From DAHUYF01 sp035623985 (GTDB lineage: Bacteria; Pseudomonadota; Alphaproteobacteria; ATCC43930; CGMCC-115725), in NCBI GenBank assembly GCA_035623985.1, contig DASPSJ010000094.1, positions 1-64,000 of the forward strand: 64,000 nucleotides of DNA, given 5' to 3'. A program made the translations under genes and the position numbers. Below the pieces are notes generated by a model that was given only the letters and a program-made list of their open reading frames with translations, was not told the DNA's origin and did not search any database. Positions 26,444-35,143 of this stretch are shown piece by piece (the stretch's first letter is position 1; each line of letters starts with the position of its first letter).

Positions 26444-27493
26444 TCAAGGATTGAGCTGTGCGCTTGGCGTGGATCGCGAAATCTTAAGCTCTTCCTCATT
26501 CATGTCTACCGACACATCGGCGAATAGAGGCGTGCTCAAATAGCGCTCGCCGGTATCAGGAAGCATGCAGAGGATGTTCGCTCCTTTCTCCGCCTCGGCT
26601 GCAATCTTGAGTGCGCCGGCAAAGGTCCCGCCGGAAGTAATGCCGACAAAGATGCCCTCATGCGTTGCGAGGTCCTTACTGCCGCGAATGGCTTCGGGCC
26701 CGGAGATCGGCAGGACGCGATCGATTACCTTCGTCGCGACGACATCGTCGGTGAGCTTGGGGATAAAATCCGGCGTCCAACCCTGCATCGGATGCGGCTT
26801 GAATGTCGGGTGCGCTGCCGCTGGAGTACCGTCCGGGTTCCGCAACTGCATGATGCCGCTGCCCAATAGCTGCGCATCCTCCGGCTCGCAAACGACGATC
26901 TTCGTTTCGGGGCGCTCCTTGGCGAGGACCCGCGCGACACCCTTCAAGGTTCCGCCGGTGCCGTAGCCTGTCACCCAATAATCCAGCCGCTCTCCGGCAA
27001 AATCTTCGAGTATTTCAGGCGCAGTAGTGCGCGAATGAAAATCGGGATTGGCTTCATTCTCGAACTGCCTGGTCATGAACCAGCCATGCGCCTTGGCAAG
27101 CTCGATGGCTTTGGTGACCATGCCCATGCCGCGCTCGGCGGCGGGAGTGACGATGACCTTCGCTCCAAGGAAGCGCATCAGCTTGCGCCGCTCAACGCTA
27201 AACGGCTCCGCCATGGTCACCACAAGCGGGTATCCCTTGGCCGCGCAAACCATGGCGAGACCGATCCCGGTATTCCCGCTTGTTGCCTCAATGACCGTCT
27301 GGCCGGGCTTGAGCTCTCCCGACTTTTCAGCCGCCTCGATGACGCCCAAAGCCAATCGGTCCTTCACCGAACCAAGAGGGTTGAAGGCTTCAATCTTGAC
27401 GAAGAGGTTCACACCCTGCGGCGCCAAACGATTGATCCGGACAACCGGGGTCCTGCCAATCGTCTCGACGATGCTCTGGTATTTCCGCTTCAT
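26444..27493 (-). CDS. cysK: Cysteine synthase (O-acetylserine sulfhydrylase)
   Basis: A 349-residue fold-type II PLP enzyme. The cofactor lysine is K44 in NPLGSVKDRLAL; substrate loop TSGNTGIG and phosphate-binding GTGGTLKG follow. It makes cysteine from O-acetylserine and sulfide. ATG 27493 with GGAGGGACAG upstream is preferred over 27532. The protein is somewhat longer than E. coli CysK (C-terminal tail after PLFADV). Third codon positions here look less GC-biased than in neighbouring clusters, suggesting different history. Confidence 0.9.
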   Translation of the reverse strand: MKRKYQSIVETIGRTPVVRINRLAPQGVNLFVKIEAFNPLGSVKDRLALGVIEAAEKSGELKPGQTVIEATSGNTGIGLAMVCAAKGYPLVVTMAEPFSVERRKLMRFLGAKVIVTPAAERGMGMVTKAIELAKAHGWFMTRQFENEANPDFHSRTTAPEILEDFAGERLDYWVTGYGTGGTLKGVARVLAKERPETKIVVCEPEDAQLLGSGIMQLRNPDGTPAAAHPTFKPHPMQGWTPDFIPKLTDDVVATKVIDRVLPISGPEAIRGSKDLATHEGIFVGITSGGTFAGALKIAAEAEKGANILCMLPDTGERYLSTPLFADVSVDMNEEELKISRSTPSAQLNP

Positions 27494-27734
27494 GCTGTCC
27501 CTCCAACTGTGCGTTGTTTGCGATGAGAACATCGCGCGCCAGTCACCGCGGCCGGACGACCTCGAAGCTACCCCGAATTCAGCTTCTGCAGCAAGGTAAG
27601 GCCGGCTGGAATTGCAGCGTGTTACCGTCTCGTTTTGTGATGTTCTTCATGGAGCCATCGCCGATGTTTTGATAGACTTGAAAAGGACTTCCCCGATCGG
27701 GGGCGGATGTGCGTCGGTCGTTCTGGAGAACGCT

Positions 27735-29483
27735 ATGGAACGCAGGCTCGCCGCGATAGTTGTGGCCGACATTGTCGGTTACAGCTATCTCATGGGCGAT
27801 GATGAGGCCGGTACGCTGACCGCGGTCGGCACCTTGCGAAGCGCCATCATCGATCCGGCCGTAGACGCCCGTGGCGGGCGGCTTGTGAAAACAATGGGCG
27901 ACGGCTTTCTCCTGGAATTTGCCAGCGCTGTTGAAGCCGTCGAATGTGCGGTCGAGGTTCAGAACCGTGTTGCCGAAATGAGAAGTGAAACGAACGCCGC
28001 TCAAAGCATCGAGCTGCGGATTGGTGTCAACGTCGGCGACATCATGGTCGAAGATGGCGACGTCTTCGGCGATGGCGTCAACGTCGCGGCGCGACTGGAA
28101 GGGTTGGCGGACCCGGGGGGCGTTCTCCTCTCGCAAGCCGCTTATGACCAAGTGCGCGACAAGGTGCCATATGCCTTTGACGATCTTGGCGATCGATCGC
28201 TGAAGAATATCGCGCGCCCGGTCAAGGTTTTTCGGTTGGTGATGGGCCGCCGCTCAATGCGGAGCGGAAAGCTCCAAGGCGACTTTGGCGATCTCCAGGC
28301 AGTCGCCGTTTTGCCGTTTGACAATTTGAGCAGGAATCCGGCGGAAGAATATTTCGTCGATGGATTGACCGAGGATATCATCACAGCGCTTGCCTATTGG
28401 CGCTGGTTTCCGGTGGTCGCGCGCAACTCGACATTTGCCTATAAGAGCAAACCCAAAAACGTCACAGAGATCGGCCGGGAATTGGGCGCAGCCTACTTGG
28501 TTGAGGGCAGCGCACGGCGCTCCGGTGAACAGGTCCGCATCACCGTGCAGCTCATCGAGGCGGCGACCGGCCACCACCTGTTCGCGGAGCGTTACGACCG
28601 CGAGATCGCTGATGTCTTCATCGTGCAGGAAGAGATCGCTGAACGGATCGTGGCCAGCATCGAGCCCGAGATCCACCGTGCCGAGGCGCGGCGTGCGTCG
28701 CGCAAGCATCCTTCTGATCTCAGCGCCTGGGACCACGCCCTAAAGGCCTTGTCGCTCCAGGAGCGCATGACACCCGCCTGCCACGCGGAAGCACGCAACC
28801 ATCTCAAACTTGCATTGGAGATTGATCCAACCTCGGCGCGCGCGTGGTCGCTATTATCTCTGTGTCACTACCATGAAGGTATCCTGGGCTGGGTCTATCG
28901 TGCTGAAGCACTGAATGCTTCACTGGAAGCCGCTGAACAGGCTGTCTTGTGCGATGACCGCGAGTGGCTTGCGCAGGGCCTGTGGGGCATGGGACGGCTG
29001 TGGACCAAGCGCGACTTCCAGTCCGCGCTCGACGGCGTGGAGCGTGCCGTTGCGCTTAATCCAAGCGCGCCGCTGGCAAGGCATTTCCTTGCCTGCGTTC
29101 TCGAGTTCACAGGCCATCCGGCGGAGGCCCTACCGCATCTTGAAGCTATTCTTCGCCTAGACCCGCATTACCGCTTCCGCTCGCTTGCAATTGCCGATCA
29201 AAGTCTCTGCCATTTGCTGCTCGACAATCTCGACGAGGCGATTGCCACCGCGGAGAAGGCGTTGCGGATTCAACCGGGAAACGTCAGAGCGTGGCAACGA
29301 CTGGTGGCTGGATTGAGCCTGCGCGGATTTAACGACAGGGCGCGGGCTGCTGCGCTGGAGCTCTCGCGTCTGCAGCCGACGCTCGATATCACCTATATCG
29401 ACGACACTTACCCTTTCATGCTGTCCCTTGAACGCGAACGGTTTATCGGTGCTCTTCGCTCGGTAGCTTCACTCAAGGAGTAA
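27735..29483 (+). CDS. Adenylate/guanylate cyclase with TolB-like and TPR regions
   Basis: A 582-residue protein. Residues ~1-170 are a class III nucleotide cyclase domain (AAIVVADIVGYSYLM, GDGFLLEF, GVNVGDIMVEDGDVFGDGVN) with the metal-binding aspartates present. Residues ~190-330 resemble the TolB/FlgO-like N-terminal segment usually seen in this family (VAVLPFDNLS, YFVDGLTEDIITAL). The C-terminal half is TPR repeats. This architecture is abundant in rhizobia and relatives. ATG 27735 follows GGAGAA. Base composition is less GC-rich than the flanking pigment genes. The signal sensed is unknown. Confidence 0.9.
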   Translation: MERRLAAIVVADIVGYSYLMGDDEAGTLTAVGTLRSAIIDPAVDARGGRLVKTMGDGFLLEFASAVEAVECAVEVQNRVAEMRSETNAAQSIELRIGVNVGDIMVEDGDVFGDGVNVAARLEGLADPGGVLLSQAAYDQVRDKVPYAFDDLGDRSLKNIARPVKVFRLVMGRRSMRSGKLQGDFGDLQAVAVLPFDNLSRNPAEEYFVDGLTEDIITALAYWRWFPVVARNSTFAYKSKPKNVTEIGRELGAAYLVEGSARRSGEQVRITVQLIEAATGHHLFAERYDREIADVFIVQEEIAERIVASIEPEIHRAEARRASRKHPSDLSAWDHALKALSLQERMTPACHAEARNHLKLALEIDPTSARAWSLLSLCHYHEGILGWVYRAEALNASLEAAEQAVLCDDREWLAQGLWGMGRLWTKRDFQSALDGVERAVALNPSAPLARHFLACVLEFTGHPAEALPHLEAILRLDPHYRFRSLAIADQSLCHLLLDNLDEAIATAEKALRIQPGNVRAWQRLVAGLSLRGFNDRARAAALELSRLQPTLDITYIDDTYPFMLSLERERFIGALRSVASLKE

Positions 29484-29789
29484 ACCGCCTCATTTCAACG
29501 AAAATCTAAGAACTGACGCCCGCCGATAATCGACAAGTTCAGGCGTTCGCTTCTCGGTTAGGCCGCTCGCCATGACATGCTGCGGGGAATGTCTCTTGTT
29601 GGCACGACCTAGACGTTCCACGGCAACCGCTATTCGGGCGCTTCCGAGTGATAAGCGGACCAAGCAACCACGAACGGCGCCGATCTCCGAGCGCGCACCC
29701 CGGGACACGCCCGCCCCTCGCGCGGGCTGGACCTCTGTCGGCCATAGCCCTTATCCTGCGCCCATCCGCCAACGGAGCGAGCGCCGGGA
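29484..29789. other. Intergenic region without recognisable gene
   Basis: About 306 bases after the cyclase gene. The first 80 bases are comparatively AT-rich, the rest GC-rich. No frame gives a recognisable protein, and no clear promoter or terminator is seen. Confidence 0.45.
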
Positions 29790-31097
29790 ATGCCTTTCTT
29801 CCGTCGTGCTGTCGCCATCGGCGCGGTGCTCGGCATTGCGGCGTGCAGCGCGGCGCGCGTCGATACCGGTGCTACGGCGGATGCCGAGCGGCTCTACGCC
29901 TCGCTCTATCCCTACTACGCGGAAATCTGCGCGGTGTCGGAGCTCAAGAAGAAGCCCGGCTTCGGCGCCGAGGTCGCCAGCGGCGCCGGCGGCCATGCGG
30001 TCATGTACCTCAACGGCGTCTGTCGCGACGACGGCGTCTCCTATCCCGCGATCCGGCTCTGCGGCGCCGGCGCGCCCGTCGCGGGGCAGGGGGTCGGGCT
30101 CAGCGTCAACGCGCATTACAAGAACGCCAACTGGACCGCGACCGAAGGCCGCGACTTCTTCTTTCATGGGACGCTGAAGCCCGGCGAGAAGCTGACGCGC
30201 GCGGCCTATGAGCAGACCCAGGAAAAAGCCAAGGCGATGGGCATCCTCGACGGCGTCGAGTTTCATGCCGAGGTGTTCGATGGTAAGCCGGCGGGGATGT
30301 CGGCGCGCGACTACAAATACGAGATGTCGGTGGCCACCGATTACGCCATCGGCTTCGGCCGCGACCGCTACTGCGCGCGCGTGCCGTTGGATCGCGAGCG
30401 CATGACGCGGGTGATCGAATATCTGAACCGCCTCAACGCGCCTTATGGCGAGGGCCGCAAGGAATTCGCGTGGAACGTCTTCACCGACAATTGCTCCCAT
30501 GTCAGCCACAACGCGCTCGCCGCCGCCGGTCTCTGGGATGAGTGGCCGGCCGGCCGCCCGTTGCTGCCGTCCCTGTTCGATTTTCCCGTGCCCGCAAACG
30601 AGTTCGTCAACCTGATGCGGCGGACCAACGATCTGCCGATCGAGAGCCTCGACGCGGTCTACGAGGACGCCGCCGCCCGCCGGGCGCTGCTGGAGACCCG
30701 ATCGCTGCCGACTGGGCCGGGTGCGCTCGCCGAGGCGGAGCCGGCGGTTCACGACAACGAGGTCTACGCCACCGACCTCAGCCTGCTCCTCTATGACGAG
30801 CCGATTTCGGGCGCTTATCGCAAGCGCTTCGAGCGCATCTTCGCCGTGCCGCGCTACGTCGATCTCCAGGCGAATCTGCAATACTTTGCCGCGCTTTATC
30901 GCCGGATCGAGCGCGCCCGCCCGCCGCTCGCGGCGTTCCTCGACGGCCGCGCCGCCGCCGCCCCGGCCGAGCGGGAGGTGCTTGCGCGCTTTTATGCGAG
31001 CTACGTCCGATCTATCGCGGCGGAAGAGGAAAAGGCCAGCGCCGGCCTCGCCTCCTTGCCGCGCTCTCCGCCGGCGGTGGCGGGCGCGCTCCCCTGA
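29790..31097 (+). CDS. Putative lipoprotein of unknown function with an FTDNCSH motif
   Basis: A 435-residue protein with a short basic N-terminus, hydrophobic stretch and lipobox-like AVLGIAAC, so C19 is probably lipidated. WNVFTDNCSHVSHNAL (about residue 230) places a cysteine and histidines in a context reminiscent of papain/NlpC-P60 or DUF4105-like proteins, but I cannot assign a family. The C-terminus is helical. It is about 100 bases upstream of, and co-directional with, the ketosynthase gene, so it may belong to the second pigment operon. Confidence 0.6.
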   Translation: MPFFRRAVAIGAVLGIAACSAARVDTGATADAERLYASLYPYYAEICAVSELKKKPGFGAEVASGAGGHAVMYLNGVCRDDGVSYPAIRLCGAGAPVAGQGVGLSVNAHYKNANWTATEGRDFFFHGTLKPGEKLTRAAYEQTQEKAKAMGILDGVEFHAEVFDGKPAGMSARDYKYEMSVATDYAIGFGRDRYCARVPLDRERMTRVIEYLNRLNAPYGEGRKEFAWNVFTDNCSHVSHNALAAAGLWDEWPAGRPLLPSLFDFPVPANEFVNLMRRTNDLPIESLDAVYEDAAARRALLETRSLPTGPGALAEAEPAVHDNEVYATDLSLLLYDEPISGAYRKRFERIFAVPRYVDLQANLQYFAALYRRIERARPPLAAFLDGRAAAAPAEREVLARFYASYVRSIAAEEEKASAGLASLPRSPPAVAGALP

Positions 31098-31108
31098 GGC
31101 GCCGGGTC

Positions 31109-31123
31109 CCGGGGGTTCCCCGG
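31109..31123 (+). terminator. Short GC hairpin after the lipoprotein gene
   Basis: Perfect 6-bp stem CCGGGG-GTT-CCCCGG, 11 bases after the stop codon. There is no T-run, so it may only be a weak or Rho-assisted terminator or an mRNA-stabilising hairpin between the lipoprotein and ketosynthase genes. Confidence 0.35.
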
Positions 31124-31197
31124 CCCTGGCGCGGCTGTTACGATGAGCGCAATTCGGCGGCCGAGAGCTTTATCTGGGCGTGGAACTCTCCGGGACA

Positions 31198-32388
31198 ATG
31201 CAGCCTCTTGCCTTGAGCTGCTTCGGCGTCGCGACCAGCCTGGGGGCCGGCCGCGCCGCGACGCTCGCCGCCTTGCGGGCGGGCAGCAGCGGCCTGCGGC
31301 CTTCCACCCTCGATCACGCTCCCTCGCCCATCTATGTCGGGGAGGTCCCGGGGCTCGACGCCGCTCCATTGACCGGCGATCTCGCCGCTTTCGATTGCCG
31401 CAACCATCGGCTCGCGGCAATGGCCTTGCGCCAGGACGGCTTTGCCGATGCCGTTGCCGCCGCGCGGGAGAGATACGGCGCGGAGCGCATCGGCGTGTTC
31501 CTGGGAACGAGCACCTCCGGGCTTCAGCACAGCGAGGCGGCCTATCGCCGGCGCGATCGCGCGACCGGGGCGCTGCCGGCGGATTACGACTATGCGCGCA
31601 CGCACAATACCTATTCCCTCGGCGATTTCCTGCGCGCGTCCCTGGCGCTTGCGGGTCCCGCCTTCGTCGTCTCCGCCGCTTGCGCGACGACGGGGAAGGT
31701 TTTCGCCACCGCCGCGCGGATGATCGCCGCGGGCCTCTGCGACGCCGCCATTGTCGGCGGCGCCGATACGCTCTGCGCGACCACGCTTTACGGGTTCCGC
31801 TCGCTCAACGTGATGTCCGAGGAGCCCTGCCGGCCCTTCGACGCGGAACGCAGCGGCATATCGATCGGCGAGGCGGCCGGCTTCGCCTTGCTCGAACGGC
31901 CGGTGGCGGCGAAAGACGGCGGCGGCGTGCTGCTGCTCGGCGTCGGCGAGAGCAGCGATGCCTATCACATGTCGTCGCCGCATCCCGAAGGGCTGGGCGC
32001 GCGGCTGGCAATGGAGCGGGCGCTGGCCGCCGCCGGGCTTGGGCCGCGCGACGTCGACTATGTGAACCTGCACGGCACCGCCACGCCAGTCGGCGACGCG
32101 GCCGAGGATCGCGCCGTCTCTGAGCTCTTGGGATCGGCGACGCCGTGCAGCTCGACCAAGGGGTGCACGGGCCATACGCTCGGCGCGTCGGGGATCGTCG
32201 AGGCGGTGTTCTCCGCCCTCGCCATCCTGCACGACATGGTGCCGGGCAGCCCGCATACGCGCACCGTCGATCCCGCCTTCAGATGCAACTACGTGGTCGC
32301 GACGGAGACGGCGCGTATCGACCGGGTGATGAGCAATTCCTTCGGCTTCGGCGGCGCCAATTGCAGCCTGCTGCTGGGAAGAGCCTGA
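31198..32388 (+). CDS. Beta-ketoacyl-ACP synthase (KS), aryl-polyene-like cluster
   Basis: A 396-residue condensing enzyme of the FabB/FabF type. The full triad is present: C162 in SAACATTG, H292 in HGTATPVGD and H326 in GCTGHTLGASG. It would extend the polyene chain with malonyl-ACP. ATG 31198 is chosen; an in-frame GTG at 31180 is an alternative. The next gene, two bases downstream, is a KS-like partner without a full active site, matching the KS/chain-length-factor pairing known in aryl polyene systems. Confidence 0.9.
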   Translation: MQPLALSCFGVATSLGAGRAATLAALRAGSSGLRPSTLDHAPSPIYVGEVPGLDAAPLTGDLAAFDCRNHRLAAMALRQDGFADAVAAARERYGAERIGVFLGTSTSGLQHSEAAYRRRDRATGALPADYDYARTHNTYSLGDFLRASLALAGPAFVVSAACATTGKVFATAARMIAAGLCDAAIVGGADTLCATTLYGFRSLNVMSEEPCRPFDAERSGISIGEAAGFALLERPVAAKDGGGVLLLGVGESSDAYHMSSPHPEGLGARLAMERALAAAGLGPRDVDYVNLHGTATPVGDAAEDRAVSELLGSATPCSSTKGCTGHTLGASGIVEAVFSALAILHDMVPGSPHTRTVDPAFRCNYVVATETARIDRVMSNSFGFGGANCSLLLGRA

Positions 32389-32390
32389 TC

Positions 32391-33236
32391 GTGCGGGTCT
32401 ATATCGAAGGCGTCGGTTTGTGCGGCCCCGGCCTCGCCGGCTGGGCGGCGAGCCGGCCGGTGCTGGCCGGCGCCGCCCCCTACCTGCCGGCCCCCGTCAT
32501 CGCGCCGCCGAGCCCGCTGCTGCCGCCGAACGAGCGCCGCCGCACGGTGGAGACCGTGCGGCTTGCGCTCGCGGTCGGCAAGGAAGCTTTCGACATGGCG
32601 GGGCGCGATGCCGCGCAGACGGCCACCGTCTTTGCCTCCTCCGGCGGCGACGGCGCGACGATCCATCAGATTCTCGAAACCTTGGCCACGCCCGGCGGCG
32701 AGATGTCGCCGACCCGGTTTCACAACTCGGTGCACAACGCGCCGGCGGGCTATTGGACCATCGCCGCCCGCTCGCGGGCGCCCTCGACCAGCCTCAGTTG
32801 CTATGACGCGAGCTTCGCCGCGGGGCTGCTCGAAGCCGCGGTCCAGGCGACGGTCGAGGATCGCGCCGTGGCGCTCGTCGCCTATGACGTGCGCTATCCC
32901 GAGCCGCTGAACCGTGCGCGCCCCATTGCCGCGGCGTTCGGGACGGCGCTTGTGCTGACGCCGGGCCCGACCGCCGGCTCGCTCGCGCGGCTTGATCTCG
33001 TGCTGCGGCGCGCCGCTGCCGGCGCTCCGGCCATGACGGACGCCGCGCTCGAGGCGTTGCGCCGCGGCACCCCGGCGGCGCGCAGTCTGCCGCTGCTGGC
33101 GGGTTTGGCGTCGGGCGCGGCGCGTGCCCTCGCTCTCGACTATCTCCCGACCCTTGAGATCGGCCTCTCGCTCGAGCCCGCGGCTCGGGCGGCGGCGGTC
33201 GGGCCGGCGCGCGACGCGATGGCGGCGGCGCGATGA
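32391..33236 (+). CDS. Ketosynthase-like chain-length-factor-type protein (ApeC-like)
   Basis: A 281-residue protein starting at GTG 32391. The segment EMSPTRFHNSVHNAPAGYWT and LSCYDASFAAGLLEAAV follows the N-terminal half of thiolase-fold ketosynthases, but the C-terminal half with the two catalytic histidines is missing. Such short KS-like proteins (Ketoacyl-synt_2 type) act as partners of a full KS in aryl polyene synthesis. It overlaps the next gene by four bases. Confidence 0.78.
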   Translation: MRVYIEGVGLCGPGLAGWAASRPVLAGAAPYLPAPVIAPPSPLLPPNERRRTVETVRLALAVGKEAFDMAGRDAAQTATVFASSGGDGATIHQILETLATPGGEMSPTRFHNSVHNAPAGYWTIAARSRAPSTSLSCYDASFAAGLLEAAVQATVEDRAVALVAYDVRYPEPLNRARPIAAAFGTALVLTPGPTAGSLARLDLVLRRAAAGAPAMTDAALEALRRGTPAARSLPLLAGLASGAARALALDYLPTLEIGLSLEPAARAAAVGPARDAMAAAR

Positions 33237-33667
33237 TCGGCCGGGAGCAGATCGCGGCGCTCATTCCCCATGCCGGCGCCATGTGCTTGCTCGATCGCGT
33301 GCTGCGCTGGGACGAGGCTTCGATCCGCTGCCTCTCGCTGCGCCACCGCGCCGCGGACAATCCGCTCCGGCGCGCCAGCGGGCTCGCCGCCATCTGCGGC
33401 ATCGAGTTCGCCGCTCAAGCCATGGCGGTCCATGGCCGGCTGGCGGGTGATGCCGCACGCGCGCCGCGGGCAGGATATCTTGCGAGCCTGCGCGACGTGA
33501 CCTGGCGCGAGGAGCGTCTCGACCTGCTCGCCGACGCGCTTGTCATCGACGCCCGCCGCCTGGCGGGGGATGAGCGGCAGGCGCTCTACCGCTTCGCCCT
33601 TGCCTGCGCCGGGCGCGAGGTGCTCAGCGGCCGCGCGGCGGTCGTGCTCGACCTCCCGTCCGCATGA
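33233..33667 (+). CDS. Hotdog-fold 3-hydroxyacyl-ACP dehydratase (ApeP-like)
   Basis: A 144-residue hotdog protein. LIPHAGAMCLLDRVLRWDE is the ApeP/FabA-like N-terminal signature, followed by the central helix CGIEFAAQAMAVHGRL. It should dehydrate the 3-hydroxyacyl intermediate to give the conjugated double bonds, probably together with the small dehydratase at 18603. It overlaps both neighbours by four bases. Confidence 0.82.
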   Translation: MIGREQIAALIPHAGAMCLLDRVLRWDEASIRCLSLRHRAADNPLRRASGLAAICGIEFAAQAMAVHGRLAGDAARAPRAGYLASLRDVTWREERLDLLADALVIDARRLAGDERQALYRFALACAGREVLSGRAAVVLDLPSA

Positions 33668-34383
33668 GGCGGGCGCTGGTCACCGGCGGCAGCGGCGCGA
33701 TCGGCGCGGCGATCGCCCGCCGGCTCGCGGCGGCGGGCCATCACGTCTATGTCCACGCCCATGGCGGCCCCGCGCGCGCCGAGGCGGTCGCCGCCGAGAT
33801 CGCCGCCGCCGGCGGCTCGGCCGAGCCCGTCGTCTTCGACGTGACCGATGCCGAGGCGACGCGGGCGGCGCTCGAAAGGCTGCTCGAGGCGGGCGCGTTG
33901 CAGATCCTCGTCAACAACGCCGGCGTCCACGACGATGCCGTGATGCCGGGCATGCGCCGGGAGCAATGGTCGCGCGTCATCGACGTCTCGCTCAACGGCT
34001 TCTTCAACGTCACTCAGCCGCTGCTCCTGCCGATGATCCGGACGCGCTGGGGCCGCATCGTCAACCTCTCGTCGGTGGCGGCGCTTGCCGGCAATGCCGG
34101 TCAGGTCAACTACGCCGCGGCCAAGGCGGGCCTGCACGGCGCCGCGCGCTCCTTGGCGCTGGAGCTGGCGAGCCGCGGCATCACCGTCAACACCGTGGCG
34201 CCCGGCATCATCGCCTCGCCCGCGGCCGACGGCGTCTTCGCCAAGGAGACGATCGAGCGGCTGGTGCCGATGAAGCGCGCGGGACGGCCGGAAGAGGTCG
34301 CCGATCTCGTGAATTTTCTTGCTTCCGAAAGCGCGGGATACATCTCCGGCCAGCTCATCTCGATCAACGGCGCGATGATCTGA
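33664..34383 (+). CDS. 3-oxoacyl-ACP reductase (FabG/ApeQ-like, SDR family)
   Basis: A 239-residue classical short-chain dehydrogenase: cofactor motif TGGSGAIG (residues 7-14), NNAG at 84-87, and catalytic S137, Y150 and K154. It reduces 3-ketoacyl-ACP with NADPH. It is the last gene of the plus-strand run KS, KS-like, dehydratase, reductase. Its 3' end overlaps the 3' end of the convergent glycosyltransferase gene by 20 bases. Confidence 0.9.
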   Translation: MRRALVTGGSGAIGAAIARRLAAAGHHVYVHAHGGPARAEAVAAEIAAAGGSAEPVVFDVTDAEATRAALERLLEAGALQILVNNAGVHDDAVMPGMRREQWSRVIDVSLNGFFNVTQPLLLPMIRTRWGRIVNLSSVAALAGNAGQVNYAAAKAGLHGAARSLALELASRGITVNTVAPGIIASPAADGVFAKETIERLVPMKRAGRPEEVADLVNFLASESAGYISGQLISINGAMI

Positions 34384-35131
34384 GCCGCCGCAGCGCGAGC
34401 CGCGGCAGGCGAGGCACGAGGCCGCTCAGCAGCCGCAGATGCATCCAGGCGAGAAGCGCGTTGTCGCGCAGATAGCGGAAATGCGACACGCCGCCCTCCT
34501 CGCGCCGGAAATACCGCACCGGCACCGGCCGGGCGATGATCGGCACGCCGCGCCAGCTCAACCTTACCGCCGCTTCCGGATCGAAATCGAAGCGCCGCAT
34601 CGACCGGCCGGACTCCATGACCGCGCGCAAGGCGGCGATGGGATAGACGCGGAAGCCGAACAGCGAGTCCTCGATGCCGCCCCACAGCGTCTCCAGATGG
34701 ACGAGCCCGTTGGAGACGCGCCGGCCGGCGACGCGCAGCCGCGGCGCGCTTTGGTCGAACACGGGAACGCCGAGGATCATCGCTTCGGGATGAGCGCGCG
34801 AGAGCGCCATGAACGCCGCGATCATCGCCGCCGGATGCTGGCCGTCGGCGTCCATGGTCAGCGCGTGGGTGAAACCCTCCGCCTCCGCCGCGCGCAAGCC
34901 TTCGAGCACCGCCGCGCCCTTGCCGCCGTTGCGCGCCCGGATCAGGACGCGCAGGCCGGGATCGCCCGCCGCAAGGCGCTGGAGCGCTTCGCCGCTGCCG
35001 TCGGTGCTGCCGTCGACCACGACCCAGACCGGGGTCCAGGCTCGCCGCGCCTCGGCCACCGTCGCCAGCACGGCGGCGCCGGTGTTGTAGCTGGGGATCA
35101 GGACGAGATGGGTGGCCGCTTCCTGGGTCAC
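34364..35131 (-). CDS. Family 2 glycosyltransferase
   Basis: A 255-residue GT-A fold enzyme: VLIPSYNTGAAVLATV at the N-terminus, VVDGSTDGSGE, and the DxD-type TMDADGQHP near residue 117. It transfers a sugar from a nucleotide donor. It forms a minus-strand operon with the acyltransferase and halogenase-like genes. Glycosyltransferase and acyltransferase functions accompany aryl polyene clusters, where they are thought to build the lipid anchor; here they are separate genes. Confidence 0.87.
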   Translation of the reverse strand: MTQEAATHLVLIPSYNTGAAVLATVAEARRAWTPVWVVVDGSTDGSGEALQRLAAGDPGLRVLIRARNGGKGAAVLEGLRAAEAEGFTHALTMDADGQHPAAMIAAFMALSRAHPEAMILGVPVFDQSAPRLRVAGRRVSNGLVHLETLWGGIEDSLFGFRVYPIAALRAVMESGRSMRRFDFDPEAAVRLSWRGVPIIARPVPVRYFRREEGGVSHFRYLRDNALLAWMHLRLLSGLVPRLPRLALRRLRSSRR

Positions 35132-35143
35132 GAGGCCGCGGGA

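Noticed and set aside
26172..26447. Possible 91-codon gene before cysK on the minus strand
   Set aside because: Low-complexity translation without recognisable features or a good ribosome site, so treated as noncoding.
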